Source: Charina bottae (lineage: Eukaryota > Chordata > Lepidosauria > Squamata > Charinaidae). From it: DNA of 64,000 bases. Position numbers and translations under genes: made by a program. The notes under the pieces were generated by a model. That model made no database searches and was not told the origin of the DNA. It saw only the letters and a list, made by a program, of their open reading frames with translations. This document shows, piece by piece, positions 10,401 through 23,100 of this stretch (positions are counted from its first letter, which is position 1; the number at the start of each line of letters is the position of its first letter). The stretch covers positions 40,773,501 to 40,837,500 of the forward strand of contig JALMGJ010000008.1 of NCBI GenBank assembly GCA_023362775.1, read 5' to 3'.

Positions 10401-13400
10401 CTGTTGCAAAGTGCTGGTGTACAGATTTTCATCCAGAACCAGGCCTGTTTCAGGATAGTGGAGCATCATTCCCGTTAACTGTAAATTAAATACTTTCTCT
10501 GTCAATGACTTGAGGGGACCGCATGGATAAACTCATTATTTCATTGTTAACAATTTTGTAAAGAATAGACAATAAGTATGAGTGAGTACCTTGTTTGACT
10601 GTTAGTAAAGTCAGTGGTCTTTATTTATTGGGAAATTATTATTTGGACATCCTCATTGAGTAGAGTGATAGTTGGTCCCAAGAAAGCTTGAGATAAGTTC
10701 AGGCAGTTGCCTCTGAAGCCTAAGTAGCTATTGACTGCAAATGCTCTTGATTTACTATAATCAAATGTGCCTTTCCCCATGCTCCATCCATGCACTGATT
10801 AATCTGTTAAGGTGTTATGGCATATTTATGAACGTTCTGATTGCTTAGAAAGCTTAAAAAACAGCCAGCAGACGATGTTTTGGAACGGATAAATGTATTT
10901 GATGTTGACAGAAAGGGGAGTAAGCACCATTGTCATAACATTTTCAGCTGGAAGACAGTATGGATCAAATATAAGTTGTTAAAAGGTATGAGTACTTAGT
11001 ATGTAAGTAGTATGACTATGGGGTATGAGGTTGAAAAAGTATGGGCATAGAAAACGAGTTACAACAAACCAGCCATTGATGAAATTAAACATATTTTGAT
11101 AGGTCATATTGTAGATGATATTCATGATCAGCCTAAATACTCCTCAGAACAGATTTATTTGGCTCATTGGCTAAAACATGTGCATTTGAATTATTGGTTA
11201 TTGAGAATGTGCCCTCAATGCATCAATGCAGAATTCGGCTTGTGAAATAGCTGTGTCGAGCAAAGTCCTGGGCTTCTTAATATACACTGAGCATGAATCA
11301 ATCAATTTGTGGCAGGTATGTGAGTGCTCCAGTAAGTTACATTTTCCCAGTAAATGTATTTCCCAGTATCTTCCAGACTGCAGTTCCTAGCAAATGTTAC
11401 TTGGACTCTGCCTCCCATAATTTTCACCAGCACTTCGGATGGCCTTGGCTGACCAAAAATTATGGTAATTTGGTGTGTCTGAAAGCATCAACTGGGAGAT
11501 AGCTAGAAGGAGACTTGCTCCTTGATATCTAGAACTCTTGGCTCAAGAAATGCCAAGAGAAATTCATTTGCATGTGAGCCAAAAGGAGGTAGTTTGTTTC
11601 AAGTAGGTACTTAATTTTACTTCTTCTCATCCTTTTATTGTACTCCTATAACTCTTAGTGATTTTATTAATTTCACAATTAATTTTTGCATGCTCATAGC
11701 CCATATTAATGAACTACGGTTTCATTAAGTTACTAAAAGTTGGGAGGGGGAGGGAGAACTAGTAAAGAATTGAGTTATTAACCTTTTGAAATTACTGTGT
11801 GTGCTCGCTAAGATTTTTCTCTAATCGCAAAATCTGTCTTCTTCATTATTACCTTCTCCCTCGATTATTATTTTTTTTGGAAACCAGGAGAGATCAGTAC
11901 ATGCTTCTGTAAATCTGCTTTTTTGTAAATACAAAGGTATTTAAAAAACAACAACCCCAAATGCTATCCGAAGCACTAATATGCATTTTCTAAGTAATCA
12001 GGATGATACGTTTCTGGAGAATTGGGGACTTTAAAACTGTGAAGCTGGGTACTTTAATAACTAGGGTTATATGAAGGTGGGCAGCCACAGACAGACATGA
12101 GCTGTGGGCCTTACAGGTCAAAGGTTGGTATGTTAGAAGTTGCTTTATACAAGGTGAGGTTATTTGCCCATTTAACAGACTGTTGCTTACTCTGATTGAC
12201 AGAAACTCTCCAGGGTTTCATGTAAAAGTCTTTCCTGTCATCTGCTGCCTGACCCTTTTAGTTGGAGGTGATGGTAATTAAACCTGGACCTTCTGTAGTC
12301 AAAGCATGTGTTCCACCATTGAGTGATGGTGTGTTCTTGGGAAATATGATTGGAACTCTGCCCTTGGATCCTTCGCATGTTTTGCGAAAGCAAAGACCCC
12401 TTTGAGCCCAAATTCACTCACCGCTTCTTGTTCTTTTGCCATTAGTGCCAACTGTGATCACCTGTGCCCCCTATAAAGTTCTTCGTATGGCACACTTGAT
12501 CTATGAAATAAGGCCCCTGCTGAGTGCATCTTATATTCTCTGTTCTTTAAGAACCTAGTGGCTTCCTGAGAGAAACCTTTTCCCATTATCAGCTGCTAGC
12601 GTGTGTCAGATTGCTTAATAAAATACTACAAGTCTTTTGCTGGGCTGATAGCAGCTTCTGAATAAATGTCGGTATTGAGTGCTTCCTTGTGCCATGTTAT
12701 GAATTAGAAATTGAAGTTAAAGAAGGTCAGCTCCTGTTGAATCATCCCTCTTTTATTAAGACAGCAGTTGGAAACTGGCATTCGTGTGTGCTAGGTAGCC
12801 TGACACCCCCCCCCCAAACAGTGTCCATAGCATTCAGATTAAAGTAACATTGCAATATTAGGGGGGAAAGGCCCAAATCTTGCAAGTGATCTCATCTGTG
12901 TCTTGCACCCGGTTGCCTGGTTGCAAACTATCAGACAAGAAGACCAAAATGGTTGACTGGCAAAATGAAGCTCCGTTTAGGGCTTGTGCCAAAGCAAACA
13001 ATAGGGTATCACATGCCAATCCATTATCCAGAGCCAAAGCTGATAGCCAACGTTAAAAAGACCAGCACCACAAGAGAAGCTGTAAATCATTACAGCAATG
13101 CAGAAGGTCTTTAACAAAAATCTGAGAAATGACTGAAGCCATGTCAATCATCCGAACCAGAGAAATGATGACAATGTAAACTCTTCTGCTGTTAAAGTAG
13201 TTTTACAGGGGAAAAAACACCAAGTTCTGGGAGTCAGAGATGCAGATACTGGTTGAAGATAAGGTCCAAAGGTCAGACGCTGTAGGAATTTCAAGAGTCT
13301 GTTGGCAGGAGTGCAAGTGGAATGGGAATTTGTTGATGAATGGCAGTTGGCAATGAAACAGAGGTGCTATGGCACCTGTTAAATAGTGTCAAAACCATTC

Positions 13401-13765
13401 ACCCCCTACAGAATCAGGAAAATAGTTTTTGTTTGTTTCTTCCTAAAAGCAACAGAAAGACCATCTTCCTTTTTCTCTTCCTTTTACTCATCCTTTTAGG
13501 ACTTGGCACATGCCCAAAGTCATCTTGTGTTGCATAGTGATGAAGATGGTTGGCCTTTGGTGCTGGAATTTGCCCATTAGTGGACAGACACATTGACCTC
13601 TGTGGTGGGCCATCAGGCTCTCAACCAGCATGGTCCATTAGGTTTGCACCCTCTTCCTCTGATTCTGGCAAATCCATAGCCTGAGATTTTCTGCAATCTT
13701 ACATGAGAACTGCTGGCTTGGGGGGTTCTCAGCAGCAAATTCTTTCTTAACCCTCCCTGGATTAA
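7490..13765. other. Long repeat-poor stretch without a gene
   Basis: No supported ORF or RNA gene. AT-rich. Segments near 9060-9520, 11140-11290 and 11560-11760 have many TAATTA/TTAATTA homeodomain-type motifs and little repeat sequence, so they look like conserved non-coding elements; only cross-species alignment can decide. 11330-11465 resembles a worn MITE of the CTCCCATAATT type. A C9 run lies near 12807. Confidence 0.4.
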
Positions 13766-13770
13766 GAGAA

Positions 13771-14180
13771 CAGGTAGTCGTCGCTTAATGACCACAATTG
13801 AGACCGGAATTTCGGTTGCTAAGTGAAGCCGTCATTAAGAGAATCCGACCTGATTTTTATGACCTTTTTGCGGTGGTTGTTAAGCGAATCACCATGAGTG
13901 TTAAGCAAATCACGTGGTGGTTAAGCGAATCACGTGGTTCCCCATTGATTTTGCTTGCCAGAAGCCAGCCAGGAAGGTCGAAAATGGCAATCATGTGACC
14001 ACGGGACATGGCAACGGTCATAAAGGTGAACCAGTTGCCAAGCGCCCAAATTGTGATCACCTGACCGCAGGGACGCTGCAACGGTCATAAGTATGAGAAC
14101 CAGTTGTAAATCAGTTTTTTCACCACCAACATAAATCTGAACCATCACTAAATGAATGGTTGTTAAGTGAGGACTACCTG
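13771..14180 (+). mobile_element. TA-target MITE family, copy 1
   Basis: Begins CAGGTAGTCGTCGCTTAA and ends GTGAGGACTACCTG, which are imperfect inverted ends. The internal sequence is built from degenerate GTTAAGCGAATC-like and GGTCATAA-like blocks. Sister copies at 15347, 40651 and 47601 have the same ends and length (about 380-410 bp). TA flanks only the right side here; the left flank is AA. No ORF. The ends and TA target suggest a non-autonomous Tc1/mariner-type element. Confidence 0.8.
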
Positions 14181-14182
14181 TA

Positions 14183-15344
14183 ACATTCCTATTATAACGC
14201 TTCACCTTCTTACATCCTTTCTTAAATACTGAGGGAAGTGCACAAAAACTTACCATTTTATTTCAAAAAGACAGTTGTCAAGAGAAGACTTTGAATATTC
14301 AGTTTTCTTCATGTTCATTCCCTGTTAAAAAAAAAAGTCCAGAACTGAAAGAGCAAAAGATCTATCCCAAACAATAAGCCTTAAAATTAAAACTAATCCT
14401 ACTGATCGATCCCCTAGTATACCAGTTAACAACTGAAATATTAGTTGACTGATCAATCAACTAAACCAAGCTTCCTCATCTTTGTGTCCTCCAGATGTGG
14501 AGGAGGACACCACTTTCGGGGAGGATAAGTTAAAGCTTGGCATCCCCATCTTATTTCTGGAGGAGCTGTCTATTGGAATGGAGCCAAGCACACGTTTACC
14601 CCCAATGGCCCCATCTTCCCAAGTTCGCAAGACAGGCCCGCTTGAAGGATGGGGCACCATAGATCTCCTGGCCCATCTTTTTATTTTTATTTAACTGTGT
14701 CACGGCTCTGAGCATTCAAATGCTGACGGTGCTCCTGCTTGTCAGTTTGTGTCACCACCTTAATACAGCTTAAACGTAAGGTATGCTTTTTATTTAACCC
14801 ACACGAGAGGAGGAGAGGGAGGATGCATTAATTCAATTACAGGTGCTACTACTTCCTGTCGTTAAATATATAGAGATACATATGACTTGTCTCGCATTGG
14901 GTCACCCTGAAATGGATTTTTCAAGCGATGCCTTGGTAGTGGTGGACAAATGCTAAATGAAAATCAATCGCTTCCATTTAAATGGCCTAGCCATGCTCTC
15001 TTTATTAAATAGTCTTCGGCAGGCAGCGAACCTAATGATAAGATGCAGCTTAACCTTTGGCCTTTGGCTGCTGTTTAACATAACCCTCGGAGGACCCCAG
15101 CCTCCTTGCTCTTATTTGCCTCTTCCATATGGAGGCTGTAGCCCTGGGGGCTAATGTTAAGGAACGGCTTCCCTCCGAAAACTAATTTGGTGACCTTGCC
15201 CTACACTGAGAAGGAGTCCTTCCCGCCTTTGAGAGGGAGTTCCTGGTTGAATTTAAGAGGAGGAGGTGAAAGGGAGAATCTCTAATGTACAATTCCACCC
15301 CCCCTTCTAAAAAACACAACTCTTTAAAGAGAACTTTTTTGTTT
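14183..15344. other. Unassigned stretch between two MITEs
   Basis: No gene. 14820-15160 is repeat-free with balanced composition, several TAAT-core motifs and a run of well-formed non-simple sequence, so it is a candidate regulatory or conserved element. I have no direct proof. Confidence 0.35.
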
Positions 15345-15346
15345 TA

Positions 15347-15756
15347 CAGGTAGCCCTCGCTTAACAATGACAATTGAGACAGGAATTTCAGTTGCTAAGC
15401 GAAGCGGTCATTAAGCAAATCTGACCCAAATTTACGACCTTTTTGCAGCAGTCATTAAGTAAACCACTGTGGTCATTAAGCTAGCCACATGGTCGTTAAG
15501 TGAATCACGTGGTTCCCCATTGATTTTGCTTGCCAGAAGCCGGCCAGGAAGGGCAAAAATGGCGATCATGTGACCACGGGATGCTGCGACAGTCATAAAT
15601 GCAAACTGGTTGCCAAGCACCCAAATCATGATCACGTGACCACAGGGACACCGCGATGGTTGTAATTGTGAGCACCGGTTGTAAGTCGGTTTTTTCCAGC
15701 ACCATTGTAAGTCTGAACCATCACTAAACGAATAGTCATTAAGTGAGGACTACCTG
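15347..15756 (+). mobile_element. TA-target MITE family, copy 2
   Basis: Same ends as copy 1 (CAGGTAGCCCTCGCTTAA .. GTGAGGACTACCTG) and flanked by TA on both sides (15345-15346 and 15757-15758). Same orientation as copy 1, 1.2 kb away. 410 bp, no ORF. Confidence 0.88.
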
Positions 15757-15758
15757 TA

Positions 15759-17929
15759 CTTTTCATAACTGACTAGGTGATGGATCAGCTTCAGTACTTT
15801 TTTTTTTCCTGTATCCCATTTCTTCAAGGAACACAAGGTGGTGAGCACAGGGGTATTCTCACTGACTACAGCTAAGTCATTTTGTCTCTTACAAATCTAT
15901 AACTTTTGAAGTATTAATAGTGTTTCCCAAGAGTCGCTGTTCTCCCTGTACTTTATTGTTGGGTGCTTCTGGAGATGTAGAGATTTACCATTATGCCTTT
16001 TAAGGTGTGTGTGTGTGTGACTTTTGTTTTTACATTATGAAATAAGTGGAAGGTAAATGGTTGATGACAGTTTTGATGACCTTAGCACAGTTTTCAACAT
16101 CTCGCTGTTTGGGCTAGGTAATTAAACATTGGAAAATGTAGAACACTTAACTGTTTACATGCAAAACGTTAGGAAGCCATCAGACAAATGCTGTATGTGA
16201 AGCAGTAGTTACGGCAGACAGTTTTATAGCATGTTTCACCTATACGGAAAGGAGGCATTTTTATGTTGGATTATAGTCAGACATAAACCCAGCTCTGGCT
16301 AGGGAAGAGTGATAAAATGATGGGCATGTAGCACGGGACATTTTCAGAGAAATGATCTTAAATCGTTGGACCTTTATGCTCTGAATAAGCAAAAACCCCA
16401 AAATGTGACTGGAATTTTGGATCTTTCCCAGTATTATAATTTGTTCTGTGATGGTGTTTGCACCAGACCTGGGTTTATGTCAGACTATAATCTAACATAA
16501 AAATGCCTGTTTGCATATTGCTGTGGTCACCAATACTACAATCTTGTCTTGTACAGCTTTAGATGACTGCCTATGATTATGTGTGAGAGCTCAGTTTAAC
16601 ACTTTTATGGAATTATTCTCTTCTGAATCTTGATTCCCAAACTTTTCTGAATGTCAGATATTTGTGGGTTTCCGCGCTCAATTTGTCCGGATCGTGAAAA
16701 CAGGCTGCCATTCTTTTGTGGCCAACTTGTCATGAGGAGAATGGTTGATGGGCATGTACTTTTTCATTAGTGCCCCCATGTTTATATTCTTGCTCAGAGA
16801 GAGTTAATAGTAATAAACATTAGATCCCATTGATGATTTGACATAAATATATTGGAGTTCATGGGGAGAAACAGAGAGAGTCATACTATAAAACACTACA
16901 GTGTTTGGAACAATTTGGTCTAGAAGGAGACTGGGCAAGAGGAGATATGATAGGGCCAAATAAAATCATGCATGGTGTGGAACATGTCAACCAAAGCTCC
17001 CCCTCCTCACATTATTCAGACTCTGGAACAACTGTTGAAGGCAAATGCAACTTAAGTCTCATCAGCATAGGATCTTCTCATCTACTTCGTTGCTAGAGGG
17101 AGCAGAGCGGCTTGATGCATTGGGCCCATTATCAGAAAAAGCTATCGTTTTTTGGCACCTGTTCCCATTCAATCAGATTTTGAATTAACTAGCAGTGAGG
17201 GAGCTTCTGGAGTCTGAGTTAACTCAGGATAACTTAAAGGAAGAACTTATTTATACAGTGCATGCTTGTACTATGGCATTTGCTGTGAAGAGATGTGCAG
17301 ATGGCCACCAAATAAGATTCAAGGATGGAGGACTAGACTGTCTATGGCTACTCATCTTGATGGCCATTGATTCTTTCCAGAGTCAGATGTAGCATTCCTG
17401 AATACCATTTCTAGGGTTCAACAGTGGAAGAGGCCTGACACACCTATCCTTTCTTGTCACATTCCTCAATGCACCTGGCGTGCCACTGTGTGATGCAGCA
17501 TGCTGGACTCAATAGGACTTGGGTCTGATCCAGCTGACTTCTTATACTATTTTTAGTATTTTTTAAGGATTTCAGTGCCATAATTAAGGAAACATTAGGA
17601 CGGTGCAGAGATTCAAAGGACAAAATGTGATTGGGAGTACACATGGGCATCTATAGTACATCACAGCTGTTGTGAACACCTTAAGGCAGCCACTTCTTTC
17701 CCTGGCATTGAGCAGCTGCCCATTTCTATATCTGTGTTCTCCAGCCTGTTCTCCTTCAGACATTTCACATTTCACATTGCGGGAGCTGATGGTGCCAAAG
17801 AGGGGAGGGACATTGTTCTCTGGTATAGTAGCTCTTTGAGGGTTTTTTTTTTGCCCTACTTAAAATATTAGTGGTTGTACCTATGGAACTGTTTGCATGC
17901 AAGGGACGTGTTCTTTCTGGTGAGTTAGG
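15759..17929. other. Unassigned sequence with one inverted-repeat pair
   Basis: No gene. Contains a short (GT)n at 16004-16019 and the 46-bp inverted repeat listed separately. The rest looks unique and AT-rich. Confidence 0.4.
16253..16508. repeat. 46-bp inverted repeat around a 164-bp core (possible MITE)
   Basis: 16253-16298 and 16463-16508 are reverse complements with three mismatches that I can count. Outer ends read AGGCATTTTTATGTT. I found no clear TSD, so it may be a worn DNA-transposon copy whose true tips lie slightly outside, or a local inverted duplication. Confidence 0.6.
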
Positions 17930-18541
17930 AGGCAGTGACAGACTTTGTATTTCTAGGCGCAAAGATTACTGCAGACGCTGACTGCAGCCAGGAAATCAGA
18001 AGACGTCTACTTCTTGGGAGGAGAGCAATGGCAAATCTTGATAAAATAGTTAAGAGCAGAGACATCACACTGACAACAAAGGTCCACATAGTTAAAGCAA
18101 TGGTATTCCCCGTAGTAACCTATGGCTGTGAGAGCTGGACCATAAGGAAGGCTGAGCGGAGGAAGATAGATACTTTTGAACTGTGGTGTTGGAGGAAAAT
18201 TCTGAGAGTGCCTTGGACTGCAAGAAGATCAAACCAGTCCATACTCCAGGAAATAAAGCCAGACTGCTCACTTGAGGGAATGATATTAAAAGCAAAACTG
18301 AAGTACTTTGGCCACATAATGAGAAGACAGGATACCCTGGAGAAGAAGCTGATGCTAGGGAAAGTGGAAGGCAAAAGGAAGAGGGGCCGACCAAGGGCAA
18401 GATGGATGGATGGTATTCTGGAGGTGATGGACTCAACCATTGGGGAGCTGAGGATGGTGACGGCCGACAGAGGGCTCTGGCGTGGACTGGTCCATGAAGT
18501 CACGAAGAGTCGGAAACGACTGAACGAATAAACAACAACAA
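17930..18541 (+). mobile_element. BovB/RTE LINE, 5'-truncated 3' end
   Basis: Contains the C-terminal coding part of a BovB-type ORF2 (17935-18531), then an ACGAATAAACAACAACAAC tail. The tail replaces poly-A, as in RTE-clade LINEs. Everything upstream of the late RT region is missing. A clear TSD was not found. A second copy on the other strand lies at 55424-55882. Confidence 0.85.
17935..18531 (+). pseudogene. BovB ORF2 C-terminal fragment (RT thumb and post-RT region)
   Basis: Uninterrupted frame of about 198 codons. It holds the conserved BovB blocks TDFVFLGAKITADADCS, KAMVFPVVTYGCESWT, FELWCWRKILRVPWTARRSN, LKAKLKYFGHIMRR and GKRKRGRPRARWMDGI, and ends with HEVTKSRKRLNE before the stop. 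These lie after the RT catalytic boxes. The endonuclease and RT catalytic motifs are absent because the insertion is 5'-truncated; the GTG at 17935 is not a biological start. The clean frame suggests a fairly recent insertion. On its own it encodes no active enzyme. Confidence 0.85.
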
Positions 18542-18543
18542 CT

Positions 18544-19403
18544 AAGGACCTAGAAAGTAGGTGCAGAATGACAAAGGTGCCTGTTGAAACATAGCAAGCC
18601 AGGATGAATATACTGTAACTGTATGCAAGATACAGAGAAGCAGGAGAATTTATAGAGGGAAGAGCTTAAATAGAATTCCTTAAGGGTAAGGAATCAGGTT
18701 AGGCCACAGGTAAGCAGAGAAACATTAGATTGAAAAACCAGAAGTGTTGGCTAGATTCACACATTACACAATAACCCACCATGGCATTTGCTTCGTTTTG
18801 GTTTGATATGGTCTATGAATCCAGCCCTTTGGGCTTTTAAATTATGATTTATAGCTTATGTGTGGTGCAATCCTGACCAATCCTGGTTTATCAGCTGTAG
18901 TATGAACCAAACTACTCATCGGTAAAGACTAGGGTGTACTCTGTAAAAGATTTTTAAAATATCTCTAAGGATCAGCAAGGGCCAGGTTCCATATAACTGC
19001 TTTGCAACATAGACACCCCAGCCAAAGCTGTGATACAGGAAAGTAACTCATCTCATTTCCACATTTGTTTCCTGATCACACTAATGGCTGAGCCAGAACT
19101 TATTAGCAAATTGCTTTTACTGAATGATGGTGCAGTTGTGATTAGAGGTATTTCTCCTGATGCCTAAAGCAGTTGCCCCTTTCCAGGCATTAAATTAGCA
19201 CCGGAGGAAGGCAAGTGTCATCCTAACGGCTGTTAAGAATAGATTGCTCTGGTTTCATCTTGTAATATGTTCACGCTCCGTTCAGAAATGCGGTGGCCTG
19301 GGTTTCACAGTGCCCTGGCCTTTTCGTACCAGTTCTCTTTGCCAGTGTATTTCCGCTTCATGCAGAGTCCTCTTTTGCAAAAAGTTATGGCAAGCAGCTG
19401 CAA
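18544..19403. other. Unassigned left flank of the copia element
   Basis: No gene seen. 18760-18960 resembles a worn MITE with 'attcacacattac..' ends, low confidence. 19250-19403 is unique sequence into which the copia element inserted. Confidence 0.35.
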
Positions 19404-19408
19404 GAGGT

Positions 19409-19886
19409 TGTTGTATATATTTTTTATGTCTGTAGAATATGTGGCTGAGTTTTTAAAAAGCCAGGCCTCAAAAACTTTTTTCCTGTTTGGGCTCAGAGAG
19501 CACATGTTCACCCCCCACTCAGGAATGCTAATTGCCCCCAGGTGCCGGCCAGTCTGAGAGTTTCTGACCAATCAGAATTAGCTGTTTGAGCTTTGCCCAT
19601 ATTGGGAATCTGTTGCCTAGGTGTTTTGGTCACATGGTGGATCCTGTCCACTCTGAGATGCTGGTCAGGTAAAGGTTTAAAAATGTAAATGCCTTTTGTC
19701 CTTTTGTTCTCTGCATTCTGCTCTCTGCTATCTAAATGGCTATGTTAATCAACCATGCCATGCTTTGGCTGAAGGAGATTCAAGGTTTGTTCCTATGTTT
19801 TTGTTTTAAATAAAGCAACGTTTTACTACAAACTTATCTCTTGGTTTTTCCATAACTCTGATCACAAATTTTATAAAAATACAAAA
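19409..19886 (+). repeat. 5' LTR of the copia element
   Basis: Starts TGTTGTATA and ends TACAAAA, so it lacks the usual CA end when the border is set by the 5-bp TSD. Carries a CCAAT box at 19568-19572, a TTTAAAAA stretch near 19677 that could act as a TATA-like element, and a poly-A signal AATAAA at 19809-19814. The R/U5 limits cannot be fixed from sequence alone. Confidence 0.95.
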
Positions 19887-19901
19887 GGTTATGGGCCCAG
19901 C
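19887..19901 (+). promoter_or_regulatory. Primer-binding site complementary to the middle of initiator tRNA-Met
   Basis: GGTTATGGGCCCAGC lies directly after the LTR. It is the exact complement of GCUGGGCCCAUAACC, the anticodon stem-loop of vertebrate initiator methionine tRNA, rather than of the tRNA 3' end (CCA). Drosophila copia uses a tRNA-iMet half cut in the anticodon loop as its primer, and this site fits that mode. The tRNA match is from memory of the vertebrate tRNA sequence. Confidence 0.8.
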
Positions 19902-20109
19902 AATTGCTTCTGGATCAGAGACAAAACTTATGGAATTATGAGAGAGAAGAAAGCTGACCTGTTTTAATTTGCATTTGGAGAGGCTTCTTTGTTTTTTTTT
20001 GAAACTTGCCGGCAGTTACAGGAAGTTTCCATTGGAGGCGGAGTTTTGCCTCGTGTTTGCAAGCCTCGTGGTGTTTTTTGGATTACTACAACAGGGGAGA
20101 GAAGGAGCC

Positions 20110-23100
20110 ATGGCTGCTGCTGCTACAGTTTCAAATTTTCAAGGTATGCTCCTGGAAAGGCTCTCTAATTCTAATTATTTGAACTGGTCTTTGAAAATGG
20201 AAAGTTTCTTGAGGAGAGAAAATTTATGGTCTGCAATTTCTGAACAAATTCCTCAGAATCCAGATCAAGCCTGGTTGAGGAAAGATGAGAAATGCAAAGC
20301 CTCCATTATTTTGGCTGTTCAGGATGATCAGCTTATTCACGTGAGAGGCAAAGAAACTTCCAAAGACTTATGGGACTATTTGCGTGATTTATATGTGAAA
20401 ACTAGTCCAGGCAGCAAGGTTATTTTAACAAAAAAACTGTACAAGGCTCACTTGCCTGAGAATGGAAATTTGCCAGATCATCTCCACAAGCTTCAGAATT
20501 ATTTTGTGGAACTTCAAGAGCGTGGGATGGAATTTACCCCCCTGATGAAAGCCTACATTATGCTTTCTTCGTTGAATGAGTCCTGGGACACTTTAATTTG
20601 CTCCATGGAGGGAATCCCAGAAGCTGATTTAAATCCATCGTTTGTGTCTACCCGTTTGCTTGCTGAGTGGGAGAAGCGACGAGAAAAAGCTGCCTCCATT
20701 TCTACAATAAAGTCTTCTCGTGGCCAGCAGAGGGAGCGGAAGAGCTCTGAATTCCAAGTTTCTGCATTATCCAGCAGGCGATGCTTTACCTGTGGATCCC
20801 CTGCTCATCTGCAAAAGGACTGTGTTCAAAAGAAGAAGACTTCTCGCAAGAAAGAAGAGACTTCTAGAAAGAAGATTCTTCATGCAACAGTTGTTGAGAA
20901 CTCTGATAATAAAGATTTGTGGGTTCTTGACAGTGGGGCCAATTCTCATATATGTCACAATAAAGATTCCTTTCTATCTTTGTCTAAAACTAACAAACAA
21001 AAAGTTTCCTTAGCAGATGGATCTGTATCCAAGATCGTGGGTGAAGGTGAGATCAATCTTCCATGTTTGGGGGAAACTGTTAAAAATGTTTTGTTTGTGC
21101 CTAATTTTCAAAGCAATCTCTTGTCTGTGGGGCAGCTAGTAGCCTCAGGTTATGTTATAACTTTTAAGAAAGAGGGTTGTGATATTAGAAAGAATGGCAA
21201 AATGGTTGCAAAATGTTTGCAGAAAGATTCTCTGTACATTGTACAAAATGCTGAAAAGCAGCAAATTGCTAAAGCTAAGGCTGTTTTTGAAAATAAGCCC
21301 TTGCACGATCAGTGCATCCATTTATTACATAGGAGATTTGCTCATGCTAATTTTAAATACATATCTCAAATGCCTAGTTATTCTGCTGATTTAAAATTGA
21401 AGCCTTGTGATAAGTATCTAGACTGTGCAGTTTGCAAGGAGAATAAGACTACTAGAGCTCCTGTGAAGAAGTTTTCTGATAGGTCCACCTCTAGGCCTCT
21501 AGAGATCATTCATTCTGATGTAATAGGTCCATTTTCTCCTAGTCTTGGGGGAGCAAGGTACATTTTGACCTTCATAGATGACTTTTCCAGGTACACATTC
21601 ATTTATTTGCTGAAACACAAAGATGAGGTCTTTGATAAATTTAAGGCTTTTGTGGCTTGGGCGAATGGAAAATTCCCAAGGCCAGTGTCTGCTTTGCAAT
21701 CAGATCGAGGTGGAGAGTATCTATCCTCAAAGTTTAAAAGCTTTTTGTTAGAAAAAGGGATAGAACACATTTTAGCTAACCCTTACACTCCTGAACAGAA
21801 TTCTGTTGCAGAGAGAAAAGGCAGAACACTGCAGGAAGCAATGATGTGTTTGCTGAAGGATGCTGGTTTGCCTTTTAGGTATTGGGGAGAAGCTGTTAAT
21901 ACAGCGTGTTATGTGCAGAACAGGCTGTTTAGCAGTGCAATTCAGGATGTCCCTTTTCATTTGTTCTATGGTGTGAAGCCTAAAGTAAGCCACCTCAGGG
22001 TGTTTGGAAGCACAGCTTGGGTCCACATTCCCAAACAGCTGAGGCGCAAGGGGGCTTCCAGAACAAAGAAAGCAATCTTTGTAGGGTATGAACAGAGTCA
22101 GAGAAGCTACAGGTTCATACTGGATAATCAACTGATAATTAGTAAGAGTGCTTCTTTTGCTGAGCAGAATTGGGATAAAATAAACTCTAGTTCTTCAGTT
22201 GATTTATCCATGGGGGAGCAGCAAAGTCTTGCTGATGGTGATTTGCAGGAATCACCCAGTGAAGTCAATGTTCAGGAAGCTGACTTGTCTGGAAAGTCAG
22301 AGGTTTCTGAGGACAATGGTGGGAATCAGAGTGTAAGTCCTGTCCTACCTCGCAGGTCTGAAAGGATTAATAAGGGAGTTCCTCCTGATCGTTATCAAGT
22401 AGATGTTGTGAAGGCTTTTCACATTCACACAGAGCCTGAGTCTCTGGAAGAAATTAAAGAAATGCCAGCTGAAATAGCTAAGTGTTGGCATGAAGCCATG
22501 CAGCAAGAGTTGGATTCCTTAAAGGAAAATAAAACTTGGAAACTAGTAAGTTTGCCTCCCAATCAGAAGGTTTTAGGTTGTAGGTGGTTGTTCAAACTGA
22601 AAAAAGATTCTGATGGCAAAATTCAGAAGTACAAAGCAAGGTTGGTAGCAAAAGGTTTTGCTCAAAGAAAAAATGTGGATTATGACAAAACTTTTGCTCC
22701 AGTGACAAAAGCTGAATCTATCAGGTTGCTTTTAAAGGTTGCTGCCATGAAGAAACTGTCTGTTTATCACTATGATATTCAAACTGCTTTTCTGTATGGT
22801 GACTTGGAGGAAAAATTGTTTATGCAACAACCTCCTGGTTATGAAAAAGAAAAACATCTTGTGTGTGAGTTGCAGAAATCCATCTATGGTTTGAAACAAG
22901 CCGCGCGTTGTTGGAATATTAAAATGGATAATATTTTGCAAAAATTTGGGTTTCAAAAGGGAATTGCTGATCCTTGTGTGTATGTAAAACATGATAAGCA
23001 AGGTGTAATGTACTTGTGCTTGTATGTGGATGATTTGTTGTTGCTCACTTCATCTGATGAACAGAAGCATTCCTTTGAGGTTTGTATGAAAAACAATTTC

